Source: an uncultured Roseburia sp. (GTDB taxonomy: Bacteria > Bacillota > Clostridia > Lachnospirales > Lachnospiraceae). Taken from it: a stretch of DNA of 64,000 nt. Positions 19,201 through 26,025 of this stretch are shown piece by piece; positions within the stretch are counted from its first letter, which is position 1, and every line of letters begins with the position of its first letter. The notes beneath the pieces are model-generated. The model did no database searches and was not told the origin of the DNA. It worked only from the letters and a program-made list of their open reading frames with translations. The stretch spans positions 38,377 through 102,376 of the forward strand of contig CAMUHN010000002.1 in NCBI GenBank assembly GCA_947088675.1, written 5' to 3'. Both the position numbers and the translations under genes were made by a program.

Positions 19201-19218
19201 GCTTTTCTTTCCTTTCAT
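16213..19218 (-). CDS. secreted rhamnogalacturonan lyase, PL11 family, with twin C-terminal domains
   Basis: About 1001 residues. A signal peptide (about 1-31, ending VSAE) leads into a PL11-type catalytic region to about 650, with repeated DxDGDG calcium-binding loops (DVDGDGQYELIVKWD, DLDGDGFAEIVMKTA) and the family's eight-bladed propeller look. PL11 enzymes cleave the rhamnogalacturonan I backbone of pectin by beta-elimination. Residues about 706-850 and 855-1000 are two copies of one beta-rich domain (HFDFG...GYGF.TSN.AAMTRAPG...HYGSWNTGF...GGYINGLDI), likely carbohydrate-binding (CBM35/malectin-like). ATG 19218 with GGGGGT upstream gives the cleanest signal peptide; ATG 19272 is also possible. 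It is monocistronic with its own strong promoter. Confidence 0.9.
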   Translation of the reverse strand: MKGKKSKVISAAVAAAMIAANTVPALQTVSAETRYTRVMEEIDRGLIAIPKNYNDETKGMYLSWRLLGTESLANTTFDIYKNGQIIASGFNGTNYTDTTNTNGSDSSAVYQVVVSGRSLTEKDLPANTILVNGQRVTLTMTGGNENSSYSESNCYGYFDIPLNIPANVSDSLAGDYSYTANDCSVGDVDGDGQYELIVKWDPSNSKDNANRGYTGEALISCYEFDGTELWTNPIHLGKNIRAGAHYTQFIVYDLDGDGFAEIVMKTAPGSKDANGNFVSAAGDTDTIKNTNNSADYRTSGGYLESGPEYLTVFDGKTGSALYTTEYAPLYGAVSSWGDSYGNRGNRFLAGVGYFGNQDENGCLLPSVVMFRGYYTQAFAAAYDWDGQKLTQRFFHQGTKKSSSTLYGQGNHNIGVSDVDNDGYDEVVFGSAVLDHNGTVLSNTGLGHGDALHVSDFNNDGTIEAYQVHEDKVGYVNYGGDFWVPATGTHIYGTSATDDTGKGVMANIDDDYAAAHPNALALSWNTSQDMAYDIYGNTVAARPNATSRFMANSLVYWDGDLGRELLDDAILGKYDANTGSTSRFWFEKAGTMPVTTNNSTKYNANLTADLFGDWREEIIARNGNSLRVYISALNTEYKLTTLMHDSQYRLGVACENVGYNMPPHTSYYIGSASLAGAGANYLAPAYAYTKMTTPNGEVAETVCNPEMHFDFGNEGVQNGYIGVSDSEKFAAAKGYGFVTSNHAAMTRAPGGIPSGSENLYNDQIHSVDYADMQFDVNLPNGMYAVTVHYGSWNTGFGTRFIIEGQSSGDLASESAAVYTAYVPVSDGKLNVVVAKGAQKYGGYINGLDIVPVKTDYHFDFGDGAVQDGYTAVASWDSYSQANGYGFITSNQAAMTRAPGEITPGLENLHNDQLFASDNAPMEFAVDLMNGTYNVTIHYGSWNTGFSTKYTVEGASSEALSATAAATYQTQTVVTDGQLNISIEKGNSSFGGYINGLDITLAQ
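16216..17100 (-). repeat. two diverged intragenic repeats of about 430 bases
   Basis: The two C-terminal domains of the rhamnogalacturonan lyase are encoded by adjacent, diverged copies (about 16216-16655 and 16670-17100). Shared stretches such as the CATTATGGCAGCTGGAATACAG-type segment occur at the same place in both copies. This indicates an in-frame domain duplication. Confidence 0.75.
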
Positions 19219-19279
19219 TTTGAACCCCCATTCTAAAATGTTTCTCACTGTCATCTGTATTCTTTGTCTCATGTTCTTC

Positions 19280-19299
19280 CTATCCCATAATATCCTCCT
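19280..19299 (-). promoter_or_regulatory. perfect Shine-Dalgarno before a two-codon leader ORF
   Basis: AGGAGG (19294-19299, minus strand) stands five bases before an ATG-GGA-TAG mini-frame (19280-19288), eight bases upstream of an in-frame ATG (19272) of the lyase gene. The best ribosome binding site thus serves a Met-Gly-stop frame rather than the lyase itself. Confidence 0.45.
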
Positions 19300-19341
19300 C
19301 TCCGGCGACTTATTGCGCCTCTTTCTACAACTTACATTGTA

Positions 19342-19371
19342 ATTATAAGGGATAAAATGCTGGAATGTCAA
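19342..19371 (-). promoter_or_regulatory. promoter of the rhamnogalacturonan lyase gene
   Basis: Minus-strand consensus TTGACA (19366-19371), an 18-base spacer and consensus TATAAT (19342-19347). Transcription would start near 19335. Confidence 0.8.
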
Positions 19372-19761
19372 CTGTAAAATTCCATATGACGCTTCTGCTG
19401 ACAGGCTTTGCATCGCCGAAAAGGATGCCGGTTCTCCGGCACGCTCTCCTCCCATACCCTCAAAGACGGCTGCATCTTTGATGACTCCTGCAGCACATCA
19501 GTGATACAATCACCATCCCATGTTATTGTGCTGCACTTTCTCATATGTTCCGAAAAAATAATAACTATCTTCGTTATTTCATTTCCCCCCTTCCCTTTTT
19601 CTATTTTATCAATCCTGCCGTCCACCCCTGCAACTGAAAGCCAATGATAACAGGAACAATAATCGAAACCACCGCTTTCCATACAATGCTTCCCTGCTTT
19701 TATAAAACTTTTATTCTGTTTTTCTTTTTTTATTATACATTTTTCGCGCAATTTGTCAACC
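19372..19761. other. gap between the lyase promoter and the XRE operator
   Basis: Open frames exist on both strands here, including a 127-codon one on the minus strand, but none shows a family signature or a sensible ribosome binding site, and the minus-strand frame runs through the lyase promoter. No gene is called. The last 120 bases are T-rich. Confidence 0.5.
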
Positions 19762-19789
19762 CTATAGAATATATTGTCATATTCTATAG
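19762..19789. promoter_or_regulatory. 28-bp perfect dyad, likely XRE operator
   Basis: CTATAGAATAT (19762-19772) and its exact reverse complement ATATTCTATAG (19779-19789) flank a six-base ATTGTC spacer. The right arm is also part of a second palindrome, ATTCTATAGAAT (19781-19792). It sits about 80 bases before the XRE regulator gene, where such proteins usually repress their own promoter. Confidence 0.6.
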
Positions 19790-19870
19790 AATATGTTATC
19801 TCTTGTTATATTTTGCTATTATGAACATATCTGTTCGCATCCATGAATAAGCTAGAAAGGTGTTGATATT

Positions 19871-20248
19871 GTGCTTCCGGAAAAAGACTTTAATCTGATC
19901 GTTGGATTACGTATCCGGGAAGTTCGCGAGAACCTACAAATGACGCGCGCCGTCTTTAGCGAAAGGTGCAATATCTCAGAAAGTTTCCTTGCCGCCGTAG
20001 AAAATGGTCAGAAAAGCGTATCCGCAAAAACACTCTTTAAAATCTGCAGCTCGTTTAATATCTCTGCCGATTATTTCATACGCGGAAATAAAGAGGGTTT
20101 TGAGACAAGTTCAATTACGGAACTGATCAATTCTCTTGATAAATCTTCGAAAGAATATGCCATACGCATTCTGCGCGACTACGTGCGAGCCATTCATACC
20201 TGCCAGGAAAAAAACAAAAAATCTTCAGAAACACAGAATATGCAATGA
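19871..20248 (+). CDS. XRE-family helix-turn-helix regulator
   Basis: 125 residues. Residues about 10-70 form a Cro/CI-type DNA-binding domain (GLRIREVRENLQMTRAVFSE, then ISESFLAAVENGQKSVS...LFKICSSFNISADYF). The rest is a short helical tail rich in lysine. The start is GTG with AAGGTG upstream. A perfect dyad lies upstream and a shared two-way terminator lies downstream, facing the RsiV-like gene. It probably controls itself and perhaps neighbouring genes; the signal is unknown. Confidence 0.85.
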   Translation: MLPEKDFNLIVGLRIREVRENLQMTRAVFSERCNISESFLAAVENGQKSVSAKTLFKICSSFNISADYFIRGNKEGFETSSITELINSLDKSSKEYAIRILRDYVRAIHTCQEKNKKSSETQNMQ

Positions 20249-21072
20249 CCGCCGCATCCAGGCAAAAAAAGAAAGCTGCCGCAATAAATATTATTGCGGC
20301 AGCTTTCTTTCTTACCCATTTCTCCCACTTTCAAAACTACATCCTCCCATTTGCCCGGTATACGGTAAAAAAATACAATTTCAGAATCTGTAAGATAGTA
20401 ATCGATATCGTCCCAGGTTCCGGTTACTTCAAGTCCCATTTTATTGCTGATTTTTGTTAAAATACAATCCTCCGTTTCTCCTGTCAGCTGTAAAACAGAT
20501 ACTTCCCGTCCTGTTTTACAGTCAATTGTGATCGCGTCAAACCGCGAATATGGATGCGCTCCTCCCATATATTCTATATCATTATACAGTATACTGATAA
20601 AATCCTCGCCGACATATTTTATTCCCAGAAAATGCCAGTACGCATAAGGAATATCTGCCGGCCCGCTGTCGAACCCGTATTCCGACGCCGCATCCAGGTA
20701 ACTGTTTTCATATTCGTTATAAATACCGTTCAAAGTCTGATTTATAATATCCGCGCTCTGAACGACGTCCCGCAAAAAGAATTTTTCCATCCTGTAATAA
20801 TAAAAAACCTCTCCTGTCTTCTCCCCGCAAAATTCTTCCCATATCTCATCAATACTCCCCCAATCGTTAAATTCGTTACTGGCAGTCTCTGTTTCAGCGT
20901 CCGTAGAGGGAGAATAAAAATCCGATGCGTCTGTCATCCCTGCAACACTGTAATCTGGATTTTCCTTTTGAACCTTTTCTATATGCACGCAAAACAGAAC
21001 TGCAGCCAGAATGACAGACACGAACCCCAGGATGTATAAAATTATTTTCATAACATTCTTTGTCCGATTCAA
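20194..21072 (-). CDS. RsiV-like membrane-anchored protein (DUF3298/DUF4163 type)
   Basis: 292 codons. One N-terminal membrane helix (about 8-28), a short linker, then an extracytoplasmic domain (about 65-260) with FYYYRMEKFF, YEYENSYLDAA-type, YMGGAHPYSRFDAITIDCKTG and a VFFYRIPGKW ending; the GGAHP-type segment is typical of DUF3298 proteins such as the RsiV lysozyme sensor. No cytoplasmic anti-sigma domain is present. The start is probably TTG 21072 after GGGGGG; ATG 21051 is an alternative. Oddly, the frame does not stop before the terminator: it reads through the whole hairpin and 55 bases into the 3' end of the convergent XRE gene, adding about 38 junk-like residues. A lost stop codon or small deletion is likely. 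Confidence 0.65.
   Translation of the reverse strand: MNRTKNVMKIILYILGFVSVILAAVLFCVHIEKVQKENPDYSVAGMTDASDFYSPSTDAETETASNEFNDWGSIDEIWEEFCGEKTGEVFYYYRMEKFFLRDVVQSADIINQTLNGIYNEYENSYLDAASEYGFDSGPADIPYAYWHFLGIKYVGEDFISILYNDIEYMGGAHPYSRFDAITIDCKTGREVSVLQLTGETEDCILTKISNKMGLEVTGTWDDIDYYLTDSEIVFFYRIPGKWEDVVLKVGEMGKKESCRNNIYCGSFLFLPGCGGHCIFCVSEDFLFFSWQV
20264..20313. terminator. bidirectional Rho-independent terminator
   Basis: A perfect 17-base-pair stem, 20271-20287 (GAAAGCTGCCGCAATAA) with 20291-20307, three-base loop. It has seven A residues on the left and a TTTCTT run on the right. It serves the XRE gene and, in the other direction, the RsiV-like gene, inside whose open frame it lies. Confidence 0.85.
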
Positions 21073-21176
21073 ATTTTTTATTCCCCCCTGCCATAAAACG
21101 CTCTTATCCTCTGCAAATCCAGTCTGTGACTGTATTTACTCAAAAGCTTCTTTTTACTTTAAATTACATCCTCTGT

Positions 21177-21641
21177 TCAGTCGTTTTCGATCGACCGTAC
21201 TGTATCCTCAACAGACTGCGTCAATTTCTGATACTGTTTTACCGCCTCCTCAGTCGCGCCATCAAATTGCACATCTGTAGGAAATACGGCCACATAACGT
21301 ACTCCGTCCCACATACCAACCAGTTCATACGACGGCATTTCCGTATAGGAATCATCCTGATAACGCGCAATGGAAAAAAGCCATCCCTCCCCTGTTTCCC
21401 TGTGACATTTTTTTGCATAAAACGCCACATAAGAACCATGCCCCATATCACCGGAGGCTTCCGTCTCATAATTATTCTCCCAGTCTGACGGAAACTCCAA
21501 TGTAAAATCAGGCGCCGCTTTCAGCGTGTTTTTCCTGTCCGTGTCTGATTTCATTGCCGCATTTTTTATTTGAATGCCGCCATACCCTGTTAAAATTGAC
21601 ATCATAATTACAGCCGCCAGAACAATGCGTTTTCTTTTCAT
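21177..21641 (-). CDS. small exported protein of unknown function with a degenerate lipobox
   Basis: About 154 residues. A basic start (MKRKR) and hydrophobic stretch end in ILTGYGG, where a lipoprotein would have LTGCGG; the tyrosine codon TAT is one base away from a cysteine TGT. The mature part has no family I recognise: FTLEFPSDWENNYE, then YVAFYAKKCHRETGEGWLFSIARY, which resembles small bacterial proteins of the PsbP/'surface lipoprotein' kind. ATG 21641 has CAGGAG upstream and is preferred over a GTG seven codons earlier. The gene follows the DUF6273 gene by about 40 bases, so is probably co-transcribed. Confidence 0.6.
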   Translation of the reverse strand: MKRKRIVLAAVIMMSILTGYGGIQIKNAAMKSDTDRKNTLKAAPDFTLEFPSDWENNYETEASGDMGHGSYVAFYAKKCHRETGEGWLFSIARYQDDSYTEMPSYELVGMWDGVRYVAVFPTDVQFDGATEEAVKQYQKLTQSVEDTVRSIEND

Positions 21642-21680
21642 AGCGCTCTCCTGCTTACTCACATTCTTTGCCGTATCTTT

Positions 21681-23981
21681 TTATTTTTTTATCTTTATAC
21701 TTTTTTTATTTCCCCAATCACCATATACCTTTTTCCCGTCTTTCACTTTATATGCGCGCACGCGTATGTAATATGTTTTCTTCTTTTTCAGACCTTTTAG
21801 CGTCACTGTAGTTCCTTTGAAAAATTTCGTCTTTTGTCCTTTCATTGATTCTTTTGTTGCATATGCAACCTGGTACCCCACAGCCCCTGATACTTTCCTG
21901 TCAAGCGTGACAGCCGCTTTCTTCCCCTTTTTGTTTACTAATTTTTTTATTTTCGGCTTACCCGGTTTTTTTACTTTTTTCTCTGTCTGCTGCGGATTCT
22001 GTACCGGTATCTCCGGCTGCTGCGGCGTATCCGGCTGCGGTGTGACCGGCTGCTGCGGCGTATCCGGCTGCGGTGTGACCGGCTGCTGCGGCGTATCCGG
22101 CTGCGGTTCTTTCTCCTCCGGCACCACGACTCCTTCCGGCGTCACCTGCCCCGCGTAAGTCCACAGGGACGTATCGGATAAATCAACATGCATAACCGGA
22201 CGCACACCCAGATATGCGCCTGCTTTTTCCAACATCACACTCGGTTCTGTCAGTATTTCGCCTTCCCCCCAATGTCCCACCTGCGCAGGGCAGCCTTTTC
22301 CCGTTCCAGGGGAACGCAGCCAGTAAGACACAAAACCGGCAGCAGGCTTATATGGCGTGCCTCCGCTTTTTACGTAATTAGTAACTGCAGCTCTTCTTGT
22401 ATCGCCCTCTGTTGTATCGCTGCTGAATCCGAACGCAGGAAACAGCATCTCCTCGACGGATGGAAGATAAATCTTATCTTTTGTATCATTTCCCCCGGGT
22501 TCGTCTGACCACTGGTTATCCGGCGTTGTTACATCCGTCATTTTCACGGCTTCCCGTTCCTCTGCCGTAAATGCAGTTTCAATAAACTGCTTGTTGAGCC
22601 ATTTTCTGATATCGCTTTTTTCCCATGTAATTTCCACACCGCTCTCCTGATCAAACGGTGCGACATCAATCACATCATCTGCCATTAAAAATGCGTCGGT
22701 ACCGTCCTCATTCACAGACAAAACACGCCATTTCATTGGCTCATACCAAAAATATCCCTGTTCATGACGCGCAAGATACGGGTACGCCTGCGCATCATCC
22801 TTTACAGTATCGTGTTCTCCCGCCGCTGCCAAAACAGGAGGCGTAATTCCCGTATTATAATACCTGCCAAAATAAACACAATCCCATGTGTTCTTTTTCA
22901 GATTATCTTCACAAATAACCGGATTTTTCGGATACATCTGTCCCGGAGTCATGGTAACGCCCGCAATATTTTCCGGCTTCTGAGTCGGAACAATTGGCAG
23001 GACAGCGTCATCCGGCGCAATTTGTGTCCGATCCTGCCCCGCCTTTCCGGCATAAGTCCAGAGTTGTGCTTTTGTTAAATCAAGATGCAAAACAGGGCGA
23101 ATCCGATTTGCTTCATTTACCGCAGGCAAAAGAGCATTTACATTTTCTGCCGGAATATTTCCGGTCAGATAATCCACATAACTGACACGGCCTTTCGCTC
23201 CCATAGTTCTAAGCAGATAATCGGCAGAAACATTATCCGTCTGCGCTGTTCCGCCTGATGCTGTGAAATCCGTATTATCCGCTTTCCTCGTCGCCGTTTC
23301 ATTTATATCGTCCGTAAAACCATATTTTCGTGTCGTCGCCTCTTCACGGGAAAGCAAATAGACATAATCTGATGTCGGCGCTTCCTCTTCTTCCTCTTCC
23401 TCTTTTACATATTCCGGCGTCTTTCTGTTTTCGATCGTGGTAAGTAAAATCCCATTTCTCTCCTCCTCCGTAAACGCCGTATTCAGAAACTCTTCGTTCA
23501 GCCAGATGCGGACGTCGGCATTTGCCCATGTAACCGCATCACTGTATACGCTATGATAAGGCAATACGTCCAGATTCTTATCTGCTATCAAAAAAGCATC
23601 GCTGCCATCTTCACTGACCGATAGAACACGCCACTGGATCGGCTCATATTTATAACATTTGCCATCTTCACGTAACAGATATTTTGTGCCGTCTGTGTCC
23701 TCCAAAACCTCGTCGCCCTCTCTCTGCCGCTTTTCATTTTCTGCCACCGGCAGATACCTGCTCTGCCAGTAATTTCCAAAATAAACGCAGTCCCAGTAAA
23801 TCCCGCTGTTTTCCGGATCAATAACAGGATTACTCAGATTCACCTCGCTTTCTCCGCCGTCTTTCTGTTGCGCCCCATTACCCGCCGCTGCCCGGGCAGA
23901 ATACCCGCCTGACAAGAGCGTGGAAAAACAGAATGAACCCGTCAAAATCAATGCCGCTGCCTTTTTGTACTGATATCTCAT
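21681..23981 (-). CDS. secreted protein with two DUF6273 domains, a proline-rich repeat and an Fn3-like end
   Basis: 766 residues. A signal peptide (about 1-33) is followed by two related domains (about 60-300 and 345-610). Each contains W-CVYFG-Y, a P-I/M-(Q/K)WRVLSV..DG.DAFL segment, a VDIRIWLN-like motif and a VRPV-H-DLT/S ending, the DUF6273 pattern of many Clostridia surface proteins. Then comes a QPDTPQQPVTP repeat linker (about 622-660) and a C-terminal lysine-rich fibronectin-III-like module (about 665-766). No LPXTG motif. The function of DUF6273 is unknown; protein or glycan binding at the cell surface is plausible. GAGGAAGG precedes the ATG. Confidence 0.8.
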   Translation of the reverse strand: MRYQYKKAAALILTGSFCFSTLLSGGYSARAAAGNGAQQKDGGESEVNLSNPVIDPENSGIYWDCVYFGNYWQSRYLPVAENEKRQREGDEVLEDTDGTKYLLREDGKCYKYEPIQWRVLSVSEDGSDAFLIADKNLDVLPYHSVYSDAVTWANADVRIWLNEEFLNTAFTEEERNGILLTTIENRKTPEYVKEEEEEEEAPTSDYVYLLSREEATTRKYGFTDDINETATRKADNTDFTASGGTAQTDNVSADYLLRTMGAKGRVSYVDYLTGNIPAENVNALLPAVNEANRIRPVLHLDLTKAQLWTYAGKAGQDRTQIAPDDAVLPIVPTQKPENIAGVTMTPGQMYPKNPVICEDNLKKNTWDCVYFGRYYNTGITPPVLAAAGEHDTVKDDAQAYPYLARHEQGYFWYEPMKWRVLSVNEDGTDAFLMADDVIDVAPFDQESGVEITWEKSDIRKWLNKQFIETAFTAEEREAVKMTDVTTPDNQWSDEPGGNDTKDKIYLPSVEEMLFPAFGFSSDTTEGDTRRAAVTNYVKSGGTPYKPAAGFVSYWLRSPGTGKGCPAQVGHWGEGEILTEPSVMLEKAGAYLGVRPVMHVDLSDTSLWTYAGQVTPEGVVVPEEKEPQPDTPQQPVTPQPDTPQQPVTPQPDTPQQPEIPVQNPQQTEKKVKKPGKPKIKKLVNKKGKKAAVTLDRKVSGAVGYQVAYATKESMKGQKTKFFKGTTVTLKGLKKKKTYYIRVRAYKVKDGKKVYGDWGNKKSIKIKK
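22015..22106 (-). repeat. 33-base in-frame tandem repeat
   Basis: Two full copies of a 33-base unit (22015-22047 and 22048-22080) and a 26-base partial third encode the 11-residue unit of the QPDTPQQPVTP linker in the DUF6273 protein. The copies are essentially identical, so length variation by slippage is likely. Confidence 0.85.
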
Positions 23982-24028
23982 TTTCCTTCCTCACTTTCCG
24001 CATACAAAATGTACGCAATTCCTGTAAC

Positions 24029-24061
24029 ATTATATTTTACGGAAATCAATGCGCGCATTGA
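24029..24061 (-). promoter_or_regulatory. promoter -10 and overlapping 16-bp palindrome of the DUF6273 gene
   Basis: A TATAAT -10 box (24029-24034, minus strand) has no good -35 box. The place of the -35 is covered by a perfect palindrome TCAATGCGCGCATTGA (24046-24061). This suggests an operator that controls the promoter. Confidence 0.45.
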
Positions 24062-24316
24062 CAATCCCGTAAACTTTCTTTTATATATAACGATATCTGA
24101 AAACGCAGAAAAGTTCCCGTATTTTTATTTTTTCAAAATTTGATATGCCGCAACTGAGCAACCGCATTAAGCCAAAAACGATACTTTCGGCAAAATAATA
24201 CATCTTCCGGGTTTGCGCATTTCATAAAACTGTGTCATAATGAAGCCATCACGCTTTTTACGCCAATCTGACAGATAAAACAATGCAGCAATGAGATTAT
24301 ACAGTTGAAAATTATC
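24062..24316. other. intergenic region between divergent units
   Basis: No gene or RNA was recognised. This is the central part of the gap between the minus-strand DUF6273 gene and the plus-strand sigma-factor operon. Confidence 0.4.
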
Positions 24317-24342
24317 GGAACTTTTTATCTTTTTATTGTATC
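24317..24342 (+). promoter_or_regulatory. possible ECF-type promoter of the sigma-factor operon
   Basis: GGAAC (24317-24321) and GTATC (24338-24342) are 16 bases apart, close to the GGAAC/CGTC layout of promoters read by ECF sigma factors, which commonly activate their own operons. It lies about 55 bases before the sigma gene. Confidence 0.35.
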
Positions 24343-24395
24343 TATATTAACAAGGGCATCAAAAGACTAACCCTGGAAGGATAAAAGAGTAAATT

Positions 24396-24869
24396 ATGAA
24401 AAAAACAAAATTCTGCGAATGCATTGATAAATATAGAAACGAATTGTATATGACTGCGTGGGCAATCCTGCAAAACAGGGAGGATACAGAAGATGCCGTC
24501 AGTAATGCTATTTTAAAAGCTTACGAAAATCTGAACCAGCTGAAAAATACGCATAAATTTAAACCCTGGATTACGACAATTACTAAAAATGAAGCGTTAA
24601 AAATCAGGAAAAAACGACTGCCGCTTCCCGGGGATGACGCCATGGAATCCATGATGAAACCAGTACAGGAGCATTACGACGAACTATGGGACGTTCTGGA
24701 GAAGATACGTGAAGAATACCGGCTGGTTTTGGTTCTGTTTTATTATAATAGCTTATCATTGAAAGATATCGCACAGGTTTTGGATATGCCTGTCGGAACA
24801 GTAAAATCGCGGCTGAGCCGCGGAAAGGAAATGCTAAAACAGGAATTGGAAAGGAGTGGAGGAATATGA
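24396..24869 (+). CDS. ECF-type RNA polymerase sigma factor
   Basis: 157 residues: sigma region 2 (about 8-75: YRNELYMTAWAILQNREDTEDAVSNAILKAYENL) and region 4 (about 100-152: LVLVLFYYNSLSLKDIAQVLDMPVGTVKSRLSRGKEML), with no region 3, as in ECF sigma factors. GGAAGG precedes the ATG. The stop codon overlaps the start of the DUF4179 gene by four bases (ATGA), so the two are coupled. Expected role: directs RNA polymerase to a small regulon when its membrane partner releases it. Confidence 0.92.
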   Translation: MKKTKFCECIDKYRNELYMTAWAILQNREDTEDAVSNAILKAYENLNQLKNTHKFKPWITTITKNEALKIRKKRLPLPGDDAMESMMKPVQEHYDELWDVLEKIREEYRLVLVLFYYNSLSLKDIAQVLDMPVGTVKSRLSRGKEMLKQELERSGGI

Positions 24870-25954
24870 GCGCTTTTGACAGAAAAATAAAGAAAATGTC
24901 CAGAGAGTTTCCGGTGCCGCAGCAATATCACCAACGGGTCGATGAACTTCTAGAGTCCTTTCAGGAAGATGAGAAGCCAAAGTCTCTCCCTGTTATAAAA
25001 TATTCCAAAAAACTGGCCGGTATTGCTGTAACGGTCTGTCTGTTTTTCATGGGATACCTGTTTTTTTTCAATCCGAAAGAGGTAAAAGCAGATTTCTTTG
25101 GAAAATTAGTGCAAAATATCATAGATTTTTTTGGCGAAGATGAAGAAGTCATTGACGAAATCGGTATTAAAAGTGATAAGAGCAGCGCTCCCGCCAAACA
25201 GGACTTAATGATTGAGCTGAAAGAAAAAATCGTCAACAACCAAAATATATATCTGATGATTCAAATTACCGCGCCGCCGGAAATCGAATTTAAGGAAGAG
25301 ATTGGATTTGATTATTTCGGCTTCTGCAGAGGTTCCAACTACAACGCTTCCGATTTACTTCCGGGAGTGACAGACTGTAAACTTTTGGAAGTACTGGAGA
25401 GCAGAAAATGTGTTGCTTCCTATGTAGTCAGCATCTCTACCACAGAAAAAATAAAAGATGATGAAGACATATGCGTGTTTTTTAAAGATCTGATGGCAAA
25501 TCCTTATGAGGACAACCGGCAGATGCTGGTAGAGGGGATGTGGAGCGTCCCGTTCAGCGCTTCTTATACCGTTACAGACGAGGTGACGGCGGAGGGTACC
25601 GCGGAGATGACATATATATTTCTCGATACGGAGGCCATATTTCAGGAATTAAAACTGACGCCGTTAGGGATTGATATTATTTCAGATGTATCGAAAGTCC
25701 CCTACGACAGTCTTGGCGTCTCCGATACAGATATTGCAGTTCGTCTGCAAATGATCAACGGAAGCAAAAAAACAGTGACTGGCCATGACGGAAAAGAGGA
25801 GGTGATAGCTGGATCCGGAAGCCAATATATCTTCCAGGAGGGAGGAAAAACATATATCGAATATACACAGCAGTTTGATGATCCCCTGGATATCAGTCAG
25901 GTAATCGGCGTTTACATAGAAGACTGCTATATATCGCTTCTGAACAAGGAATAA
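24866..25954 (+). CDS. DUF4179 membrane protein, probable anti-sigma partner
   Basis: 362 residues. A cytoplasmic N-terminus of about 50 residues (FDRKIKKMSREFPVPQQYHQRVDELLESF) precedes one membrane helix (about 52-70) and a long extracytoplasmic part with the DUF4179-type segment following the helix. This layout and the four-base overlap with the sigma gene are typical of anti-sigma factors of Clostridia. The N-terminal region lacks a recognisable zinc-type anti-sigma motif, so the inhibitory contact is an inference. GGAGGAAT precedes the ATG. Confidence 0.8.
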   Translation: MSAFDRKIKKMSREFPVPQQYHQRVDELLESFQEDEKPKSLPVIKYSKKLAGIAVTVCLFFMGYLFFFNPKEVKADFFGKLVQNIIDFFGEDEEVIDEIGIKSDKSSAPAKQDLMIELKEKIVNNQNIYLMIQITAPPEIEFKEEIGFDYFGFCRGSNYNASDLLPGVTDCKLLEVLESRKCVASYVVSISTTEKIKDDEDICVFFKDLMANPYEDNRQMLVEGMWSVPFSASYTVTDEVTAEGTAEMTYIFLDTEAIFQELKLTPLGIDIISDVSKVPYDSLGVSDTDIAVRLQMINGSKKTVTGHDGKEEVIAGSGSQYIFQEGGKTYIEYTQQFDDPLDISQVIGVYIEDCYISLLNKE

Positions 25955-26025
25955 CAGAAAAACAGTACGGATTTATAAGGAATATGAAAACAGGAAACTC
26001 AGGAAAATAAGAAAGGAGCACTCTT

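Noticed and set aside
19368-19751. 127-codon open frame upstream of the lyase gene
   Set aside because: No family signature; it overlaps the lyase promoter and an opposite-strand frame of similar length.
22015-22106. Possible CRISPR-like array
   Set aside because: The units are contiguous without spacers and encode an in-frame Pro/Gln/Thr linker.
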